Assembly (NCBI GenBank): GCA_016839055.1
Contig: JAEKNX010000004.1
Coordinates: 186,001-250,000 of the forward strand
Length of the DNA stretch: 64,000 nt
Reading direction: 5' to 3'
DNA from: Spirochaetales bacterium
Lineage (GTDB): Bacteria; Spirochaetota; Spirochaetia; UBA9216
The translations under genes and the position numbers were made by a program. The notes below the pieces were generated by a model. That model did not search any database. It was given only the letters and a program-made list of their open reading frames with translations, and was not told the DNA's origin. Positions 58,477 through 64,000 of this stretch are shown in pieces; positions within the stretch are counted from its first letter, which is position 1; every line of letters begins with the position of its first letter.

Positions 58477-58503
58477 TTGGCGCCCGGGGGATGTCAGTTT
58501 TTT
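58464..58503 (+). terminator. Probable terminator of the ECF-S-like gene
   Basis: CCCGGACGCC (58464-58473) pairs with GGCGCCCGGG (58479-58488) apart from one mismatch, and T6 follows nine bases later. The stem overlaps the stop codon. Confidence 0.6.
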
Positions 58504-58529
58504 ATTCTCGCTACAATTCGGTTTTAAAT

Positions 58530-58649
58530 TTAAATGGTTGGTGTCCATGGCATATTTGCAATCATTGTCGCAACATCAGCATGTGAGGCTGTATTACCTG
58601 CATAATTGAATGAATTGTCTTCGTACCAGAGAGCGTCCAGAGGCTGTAA
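58530..58649 (-). pseudogene. Possible C-terminal gene remnant
   Basis: On the minus strand a 39-codon frame without a start encodes LDALWYEDNSFNYAGNTASH and ends ANMPWTPTI before TAA. The composition looks like coding sequence, but it opens after an in-frame stop and matches no family I know. The rest of 58650-58770 shows no gene. Confidence 0.4.
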
Positions 58650-58770
58650 TTACACTGTTTCAAACTTATGTTAAAATTAAATGGTGTGCTACAAATTCTG
58701 TTACCCATTTTGTAATTATTGTTATTATTCAGATGCATCTGAGTTTTTCTTCAAATAGACGGAAATGCTG

Positions 58771-59064
58771 CTATTTTTGAGAACCTGCCTGTCTTCCGCT
58801 TAGAATAGCGCGCATTTCATCAGACAGCTCATCTTCTTTATAAATTTCACAGCCGCATTTCTTGCATGCCCACTGAGGGTGATATGCCTCAATAGTACAG
58901 AGCCCGCCTAGAATAATGCTGCCTTCCTCAATCTTCAGTCTCAGATCTTTAATTTGTTCAGGATTGCTATAAATAATATCTCCTACCTGAGAAAAACCGC
59001 ATGAAGGGCAGACCTCCGGTTTGCACGGTACAATTACCTCTTTTAAATGCTTTTTCTTTATCAT
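58771..59064 (-). CDS. Small zinc-ribbon protein
   Basis: Two cysteine pairs, CPSCGFSQVG and WACKKCGCEIY, suggest a zinc ribbon; a third pair of cysteines lies at VPCKPEVC. The protein is 97 residues and cytoplasmic. Its upstream region carries a 41-bp element shared with the lipoprotein gene at 61.0 kb. The function is unknown. Confidence 0.65.
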   Translation of the reverse strand: MIKKKHLKEVIVPCKPEVCPSCGFSQVGDIIYSNPEQIKDLRLKIEEGSIILGGLCTIEAYHPQWACKKCGCEIYKEDELSDEMRAILSGRQAGSQK

Positions 59065-59221
59065 ATATTCTCTTTATTAAATTGGACCGATTCAGAAATG
59101 AAATTTTCGATATTAACTTCATATCCCGGTAAATATATACACAGAACTATAATACTTTTTTTCATTTTTTTTCCTTAAATTGTAATTTTTACATTGAGTT
59201 GTAATTTTTAAATCCCTCGCT

Positions 59222-59280
59222 AGTATAAGTATACTACTGCCTTGAAATCAATGGGGAAAATTCACATTTTTTTTGGGATA
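59222..59280 (-). promoter_or_regulatory. Promoter with shared 41-bp upstream element, copy 1
   Basis: Bases 59240-59280 match 61093-61133 at 36 of 41 positions. On the minus strand they contain TTGATT (59246-59251) as -35, with TATACT (59222-59227) 18 bases further on. The conserved part extends upstream of the -35 box (TATCCCAAAAA), which suggests a regulator site in addition to the promoter. It serves the zinc-ribbon gene. Confidence 0.65.
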
Positions 59281-59326
59281 ATTTAATAGGTATGGCAAAT
59301 GTTCCTGAAAGCCTCTGTCTTCCTTT

Positions 59327-59737
59327 TTATTTGATCTGAACCGCCAGTTCTGTTCCCCCGAAGCCGTGAACATTACATGCCGCCTTCACTGTAACGGCAG
59401 TAACTCCCTCCGGTATACGTATCCCTGACTGACTGCGGGTAAAAGGCTGCTCGTTCACGTGAGGGTGGGCTAGAACACGCCTTCCGTACTCCTCTCCTGT
59501 CTCGACATCAACTACAACCCAAAGATTGGCGTAATGGTCCCAACCCTCGTCCCCGTGGCGGAGAGTAACGTCAAAGCGCCAGAGGCCTGCATTTTCAGCG
59601 GCTCTTACCTTCATGACATGGGTATAATTCAGGTCGAGTTCCGTTTCTCTCTCCTCTGACAAAACTGTAATGCTTTCTGCGGTTAACGGCATTGTTGAAA
59701 TAAGAATAAGTATAAACGGGAATACTAATCGTTTCAT
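59327..59737 (-). CDS. Small secreted protein of unknown function
   Basis: A signal peptide (LVFPFILILISTMPLTAES) precedes about 115 residues that look beta-rich: THVMKVRAAENAGLWRFDVT, HYANLWVVVDVETGEEY and AACNVHGFGGTELAVQI. A decayed homologue of its C-terminus lies at 33.0-33.1 kb, where the same GFGGTEL motif is kept. The family is not recognised. Confidence 0.65.
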   Translation of the reverse strand: MKRLVFPFILILISTMPLTAESITVLSEERETELDLNYTHVMKVRAAENAGLWRFDVTLRHGDEGWDHYANLWVVVDVETGEEYGRRVLAHPHVNEQPFTRSQSGIRIPEGVTAVTVKAACNVHGFGGTELAVQIK

Positions 59738-59843
59738 AAATCAAAGGTAATAAACTACAGAACTAAAGTCACTACTTTCTTACATAGCAGCAGCTATGAA
59801 TGTCCCATTCATCAAACATAGCCGCTTTGTAGCATTGTGTTAT

Positions 59844-61010
59844 TTATTCGTTGATGAAGGGAGCCACTGCCATTCCGTCAGGGTTGGCTTTATAGCTTAC
59901 TTTTATGGGCAGCGGTGCGTAATACGTGTTACCGTCCTCGTCTATATAGGTTTTTCCGGATGAGAGTACGTGAACCCTGTCCTGATTATCCACAAAGGCC
60001 TCAGATGCGCGAGTCTCGCCAGGGATAGGGGGATAGACTTCAAGAAGTCCCTTCATGAACATCTCGAAAGTGATTGATACATTATCAATCTCTCTCAAGT
60101 CGATTGCGTCATACATCGGGAGGAACACCATTGCTTCCCCGCTGTTAGGGTCTTCTGCCGGTTTACAGGCTGCAACCGCCTCAAAAAAGTTTTTGTTGAT
60201 CGGTGCGCTAAAAACCCATGCTCCAAGGTCTTCTATAGGATAAATATTTTCGGGATTGTTGTTGTAATCCTGAACTTCCTGATAAGTATCCAGGTCTTCA
60301 AAATCACCTCCAAGCCATGCGGCAAAGGGTTTATCCACAAAAGTCGAAATGATAATGTGTTGAGCGCTTGAGCTTGTGCTGAAGAAAGGTTTTAAATCAC
60401 TCCAGCTGTATTTTGTAATATCGGGGTAGAGGGCGGCATCATCGCCGAAATCAGGTATTATTGTCTCGGCCGGAGCATTGAGCTGAATAAGAACTGTTTC
60501 GTAAATCGTTTGCTTTAATCCTGATTCTTCAGAGGTTGACTCAAGCTTTCCGGTTACCAGATCAACATAATTGCTGAGATCTGTATCTTCTCCTCCCCAG
60601 TAAAGGAGGGTAGCCGTTTCGCCGTTACTGCTTTTAAGAAAAATATCTGCAACAACTTTGAAAGATGTAAAGGAGTACGTTTTAAGCTCCGTTAAGAGTT
60701 CTTCTGTTGTGTATCTCCGAAGCAGCTCATTTGCGCCAAAGGTATTGTCTCCTGCCGCCCGAGGATTTATGCTGACTGCTCTCGATTCTCCTGCAGGCTT
60801 GAATGTTCCGTTGTTGTTGCCGAATAAAGCTGCACGAACAGAGTCTGCTATTACTGTGGCTTGAACGTTGAAAGATCCAACATAGGGTGAATAGATTAAT
60901 TCGCCCGTATTGGCTACATATGTTCCGGTTTCCTGATCGGCTCCAGTCCCAGTGCAACTGAAAAAAGAAATAACAAGCAGAGCGCCTAATAAAAATGATA
61001 GTTTTTTCAT
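59844..61010 (-). CDS. Lipoprotein of unknown function
   Basis: The signal peptide ends in a lipobox (LLVISFFSCTGTG), so the mature protein starts at the cysteine. The remaining about 370 residues carry no known domain; segments such as LLYWGGEDTDLSNYVDLVTG and ENIYPIEDLGAWVFSAPINK are polar and aromatic. GGAGGAATCTCC just before the ATG gives the ribosome binding site. The promoter contains the 41-bp element shared with the zinc-ribbon gene. Confidence 0.7.
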   Translation of the reverse strand: MKKLSFLLGALLVISFFSCTGTGADQETGTYVANTGELIYSPYVGSFNVQATVIADSVRAALFGNNNGTFKPAGESRAVSINPRAAGDNTFGANELLRRYTTEELLTELKTYSFTSFKVVADIFLKSSNGETATLLYWGGEDTDLSNYVDLVTGKLESTSEESGLKQTIYETVLIQLNAPAETIIPDFGDDAALYPDITKYSWSDLKPFFSTSSSAQHIIISTFVDKPFAAWLGGDFEDLDTYQEVQDYNNNPENIYPIEDLGAWVFSAPINKNFFEAVAACKPAEDPNSGEAMVFLPMYDAIDLREIDNVSITFEMFMKGLLEVYPPIPGETRASEAFVDNQDRVHVLSSGKTYIDEDGNTYYAPLPIKVSYKANPDGMAVAPFINE

Positions 61011-61074
61011 GGAGGAATCTCCTATTGGTAGATTTTAAAATTAACTTTTTTACCTATCGGCCGATCAACACGTT

Positions 61075-61133
61075 ATTATCCGGCAAGATAAGCCTTGAAG
61101 TCAATGAGGAAAATGCACGTTGTTTTTGGGATA
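61075..61133 (-). promoter_or_regulatory. Promoter with shared 41-bp upstream element, copy 2
   Basis: Bases 61093-61133 match 59240-59280. On the minus strand TTGACT (61099-61104) and GATAAT (61075-61080) are 18 bases apart, ahead of the lipoprotein gene. A third, decayed version with TTGACA and GATAAT stands at 33278-33306. Confidence 0.65.
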
Positions 61134-61192
61134 TTCTCCCAAAAAAATCGGGAGGAGTGGGGTTTTTGTTCGACTATTGCGGTTAGGTGATT

Positions 61193-61220
61193 AAAAAAAG
61201 GCTGCCGTTACTCGGCAGCC
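61193..61220 (-). terminator. Intrinsic terminator overlapping the lon stop codon
   Basis: On the minus strand GGCTGCCG and CGGCAGCC (61213-61220 with 61200-61207) form an 8-bp stem whose 5-base loop contains the lon stop codon, followed by T7. Confidence 0.85.
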
Positions 61221-63565
61221 TCTGTTTCAAACAGTATCTTATATGCCTCTTCGGCCGTTTTTACGGGGTGAAAGGTCAGCGCCGAGGTTACCTCCGGCGG
61301 AAGTTCCTCGAGGTCCTTGCGGTTGCCGTCAGGGATGAGGACGTCTATCATTTTGCCGCGGTAGGCGGCGAGGGTCTTTTCTTTCAGGCCGCCGATGGGC
61401 AGGATGCGGCCGGTCAGGGTTATCTCTCCGGTCATGGCGGTAGCCTTTCGGACTGGAACGCCTTTGAAGATAGACAGGAGGGCCGCGGTGATGGTTATAC
61501 CCGCTGACGGACCGTCTTTTGGAATGGCGCCTTCGGGCACGTGGATGTGAATGCTCTTGTCCTCGTAGAAGCCTTTTTCGAGTCCGAAGTTCTCGTAATT
61601 TGCCCTGATGAATGAGAGGGCTGTACGGGCGCTTTCTTTCATCACGTCTCCGAGGCTTCCGGTTAGAATCAGCTCGCCTTTTCCCTCGATAAGTGCCGCT
61701 TCAACCGGAAGCAGGGTGCCTCCCATCTCGGTCCAGGCCAGGCCGTGAACGAGTCCGGGGCGCTGCTCAGTGTAGACAAGGTCGTCCTGGTAGACTTCTT
61801 TTCCAAGAAGCTTCTTAATGCTTTTAGAAGATATCACTCTCCGGTATTCACCATCAAAGGTTTCGCCCTTTGTCAGGGCTTCACGGGCGGTCTTGCGCAG
61901 AATTGCGGCAATCTGCCTCTCAAGGCTTCTGACTCCCGATTCCATAGTATAATTATGGATGATCTTCAGGATCGCCGACTTCTGAATGTCGATTGCAGCA
62001 TTGGTGAGGCCGTTTTCCTCTTTCTGCTTTGGAATGATGAATTCGGTGGCAATCTTGAGTTTCTCGAGGTCGGTATAGCCGGGAATCTCGATTATTTCCA
62101 TCCTGTCACGGAGAGCGTAGGGGATGTTGTGTATTGAGTTTGCTGTTGTGATGAACATAACGCTCGAAAGATCATAGGGAACTTCGAGGTAGTGGTCGAC
62201 GAAGGTGGAATTCTGCTCAGGATCCAGGACCTCTAGGAGGGCCGATGCCGGGTCTCCTTTAAAGTCAGAACCCATCTTGTCAATCTCATCGAGGAGGAAG
62301 ACCGGGTTACATGAACCTGCTTTTTTCATGGACTGGATAATTTTACCGGGAAGCGCTCCGACATAGGTTTTTCGGTGGCCTCTTATTTCAGCTTCATCAC
62401 GGACTCCCCCAAGGGATATACGAACAAATTTCCGGTCAAGCGCGCGGGCTACAGACTTGCCCAGAGAAGTTTTTCCGGTACCCGGAGGTCCTACAAAACA
62501 AAGGATGGGGCCCTTCATCTTCTCTTTGAGCTGCCTTACGGCGATATAATCAAGGATCCTGTCCTTGGGTTTTTTCATATTGTAATGATCTTCGTCGAGG
62601 ATTTCGGCCGCGTTTATAAGATCTTTATTGTCCGATGTTTTTATGCTCCAGGGGAGGTCCGACAGCCACTCGAGGTAGGTTCGGAGAACTCCCGATTCGG
62701 GACTCATTGGCTGAAGTTTGGAAAGCCTGTTTCCCTCTTTTTTTGCCTTTTCGAGAACTTCCGCGGGCGCCTTTTTTGCCTCAATTATCTTGACGTATTC
62801 GTCAATTTCCTGGCTGTCATCCTTTTCCTTGCCGAGTTCCTTGTTGATTTCTCTAATCTGCTCATTAAGAAAGTATTCTTTCTGATTGTTCTCCATCTTC
62901 TTTCTAACCCGAGTGGTAATCCGGCCCTGAAGATTCAGCATTTCAATTTCAGCTTCAATGAGAACTGCAAGTGAGTCGAGCCTTTCGGCGGTGTTGAGCA
63001 TTGAGTGAATCTCGAGTTTAAGCTCTTTTTTGACATGCATATTCGCGAGGATGATGTCGGCAAGCTTGTCGGCATACTCGGCCTTTTCGGCCGCCTGAAG
63101 TGCTTCTTTGGCAATAGTTTTTTTTAGATTGCAGTATTTTGTGAAAGATTTGAGAACTGCGGCCATGATAGGAATAAGGCTGTCATCGGTTTCGGTATTT
63201 ATTTTAACCGGAGTAAACTGAACGAAGGAGTAGTTGCGCTCCTGTTTGATTTTCCTGACAATACCGCGCTGTTTGCCTTCAGCAAGAATTCTAACGGTTC
63301 CGTCGGGGAGTTTCAGCATCTGGAGAATGTGAGCCAGGGTGCCTGTGTTGTGAATGTCTTCAATGCCTGGATCATCATTGTCCGTTAGCTGACAGGAGAT
63401 GAATATCATCCTGTCAGCGGACATTGCAGCCTCAACTGCGTTTATAGTGTTTGCTCTTCCGGTAAAAAAAGGAGTTACCATGAACGGAAGAACTACAAGA
63501 TCTTTTAATGCTACGAGAGGCAGTTCCCGCTTCTCGTTTTTTATTCCCGCTGTTACAAGTTTCAT
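61208..63565 (-). CDS. lon: ATP-dependent protease Lon
   Basis: Parts in order: an N-terminal LAN domain ([20 protein letters not shown]), a coiled-coil region, an AAA+ module with Walker [11 protein letters not shown] and Walker [12 protein letters not shown], and a C-terminal serine-lysine protease domain with [11 protein letters not shown] (catalytic Ser) and [16 protein letters not shown] (catalytic Lys). The length of 785 is normal for LonA. The ATG overlaps the clpX stop by 4 bases (ATGA), so the two are translationally coupled. Confidence 0.95.
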   Translation of the reverse strand: MKLVTAGIKNEKRELPLVALKDLVVLPFMVTPFFTGRANTINAVEAAMSADRMIFISCQLTDNDDPGIEDIHNTGTLAHILQMLKLPDGTVRILAEGKQRGIVRKIKQERNYSFVQFTPVKINTETDDSLIPIMAAVLKSFTKYCNLKKTIAKEALQAAEKAEYADKLADIILANMHVKKELKLEIHSMLNTAERLDSLAVLIEAEIEMLNLQGRITTRVRKKMENNQKEYFLNEQIREINKELGKEKDDSQEIDEYVKIIEAKKAPAEVLEKAKKEGNRLSKLQPMSPESGVLRTYLEWLSDLPWSIKTSDNKDLINAAEILDEDHYNMKKPKDRILDYIAVRQLKEKMKGPILCFVGPPGTGKTSLGKSVARALDRKFVRISLGGVRDEAEIRGHRKTYVGALPGKIIQSMKKAGSCNPVFLLDEIDKMGSDFKGDPASALLEVLDPEQNSTFVDHYLEVPYDLSSVMFITTANSIHNIPYALRDRMEIIEIPGYTDLEKLKIATEFIIPKQKEENGLTNAAIDIQKSAILKIIHNYTMESGVRSLERQIAAILRKTAREALTKGETFDGEYRRVISSKSIKKLLGKEVYQDDLVYTEQRPGLVHGLAWTEMGGTLLPVEAALIEGKGELILTGSLGDVMKESARTALSFIRANYENFGLEKGFYEDKSIHIHVPEGAIPKDGPSAGITITAALLSIFKGVPVRKATAMTGEITLTGRILPIGGLKEKTLAAYRGKMIDVLIPDGNRKDLEELPPEVTSALTFHPVKTAEEAYKILFETEAAE

Positions 63566-64000
63566 GCTGATTTTTTAGAAAAAGTTATTTCTGGTTTTTC
63601 CTTGTTATTTACTACATCCGTTGTTACGCGAACCTTTTTTTCCCCTTCAATGGATGGAAGATCGAACATTATCTCCGTCATGATTGACTCGACAATTGCC
63701 CTGAGGCCTCTTGCACCGGTCTTTCTTTTTACGGCGAGTTCCGCGATGGCTCCGATGGCTTCGTCATCAAAGTTCAGTTCAACATCATCAAGTTCAAGCA
63801 GGGCCTGATACTGTCTGATTATCGAGTTGCGGGGTTCGGTTATGATTCTCTTCAGCGTGTCTACTTCAAGATTTGAAAGGGTTACGTTAATTGGAAGGCG
63901 CCCGATAAACTCAGGAATTAAGCCGAATTTAATCAGATCGTCCGGAAGGAGGTTCTGATACAGGCTGACCAGATCTTTCTCGTCACTCGGCTGTATATCT
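63562..64000 (-). CDS. clpX: 3' part of ATP-dependent protease ATPase subunit ClpX (runs off the window)
   Basis: The minus-strand frame enters from beyond 64000 and ends in TGA at 63562-63564. The visible 145 codons contain LIPEFIGRLPINVTLSNLEV, ITEPRNSIIRQYQALLELD and the sensor-2 segment KRKTGARGLRAIVESIM, the C-terminal pattern of ClpX. The N-terminal zinc domain and the Walker motifs lie outside the window. It is coupled to lon by a 4-base overlap. Confidence 0.92.
   Translation of the reverse strand, partial: DIQPSDEKDLVSLYQNLLPDDLIKFGLIPEFIGRLPINVTLSNLEVDTLKRIITEPRNSIIRQYQALLELDDVELNFDDEAIGAIAELAVKRKTGARGLRAIVESIMTEIMFDLPSIEGEKKVRVTTDVVNNKEKPEITFSKKSA

Noticed and set aside
59770-59800. 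ATGAATG/CATTCAT hairpin between the secreted-protein and lipoprotein genes
   Set aside because: The stem is short and lacks a T run, so it is too weak to call a terminator or operator.
1-64000. rRNA, tRNA, CRISPR arrays, transposases, phage genes and replication origin
   Set aside because: I looked for TPsiC-arm-like strings, regularly spaced repeats, transposase or integrase motifs and DnaA-box clusters and saw nothing convincing; a covariance-model scan would be the decisive test for small RNAs.

Overview
The window looks like a chromosome segment of an anaerobic or facultative member of the Spirochaetota. This is inferred from the overall repertoire (Lon/ClpX pair, many short secreted proteins with signal peptides ending in an Ala-Glu type cleavage site, IorAB-Ptb-Buk energy metabolism, B12-dependent methyl transfer, many sensor kinases), not from a marker gene. 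No rRNA, tRNA, CRISPR array, intact insertion sequence or phage gene was seen.

Layout. (1) 0-3.3 kb: tail of an unknown gene, a 57-residue membrane protein, an SppA-like S49 peptidase and a PocR-AraC regulator, in an overlapping operon. (2) 3.4-8.5 kb: a cobalamin riboswitch, a corrinoid protein, a terminator, then a translationally coupled operon of a UroD-type methyltransferase fused to a thioredoxin-like domain, a CobW-type GTPase and a ferredoxin/ASKHA corrinoid activator. No substrate:corrinoid methyltransferase (MttB/MtaB type) is present. (3) 8.5-16.4 kb: a structured intergenic inverted repeat, then a coupled three-sensor operon built from partly degenerate signalling modules, a convergent OmpR-type response regulator and a secreted, probably outer-membrane protein; tandem 10-11 bp repeats lie in the promoter region between the last two. 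(4) 16.4-30.6 kb: housekeeping and signalling: an orphan MalK-type ATPase, a GntR/LacI-type regulator behind a C10 tract, rdgB-pepF-DUF1847, a HIT protein, an exported amidohydrolase, a kinase plus REC-MpsC(DUF2294) pair, an NrnA-like phosphoesterase, an M24 peptidase and membrane or secreted proteins.

(5) 30.9-33.5 kb: a gene-poor decayed region. Fragments match, in the same order and orientation, the intact locus at 58.3-61.3 kb (membrane protein, secreted protein, lipoprotein, promoter, end of lon). A DUF4143-type ATPase and a nucleotidyltransferase remnant sit inside it. (6) 33.6-55.5 kb: a catabolic island. Two paralogous MarR regulators flank a 2-hydroxyacid dehydrogenase gene, followed by an alpha/beta hydrolase, a complete branched-chain-amino-acid-type ABC importer, an aldo/keto reductase, a sugar isomerase/epimerase, an SDR, a VOC protein and a GH78-like rhamnosidase without a signal peptide. 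A metallo-beta-lactamase hydrolase and an HSL esterase lie on the other strand. Then come RidA, an M19 dipeptidase, indolepyruvate ferredoxin oxidoreductase IorAB, a membrane protein, phosphotransbutyrylase and butyrate kinase. A shared palindromic operator (GATATATTCG-N4-CGAATATATC and a variant) at two divergent promoters ties the two halves together. The simplest reading is that a glycosylated or peptidic organic acid is imported and opened inside the cell, and its 2-oxo acid is oxidised by IorAB to an acyl-CoA that yields ATP through Ptb and Buk.

(7) 55.5-64 kb: a decayed membrane-protein gene, a NarL-type two-component pair, a divergent ECF-S-like membrane protein, small secreted proteins and a lipoprotein with a shared upstream promoter element, and a lon-clpX operon running off the window.
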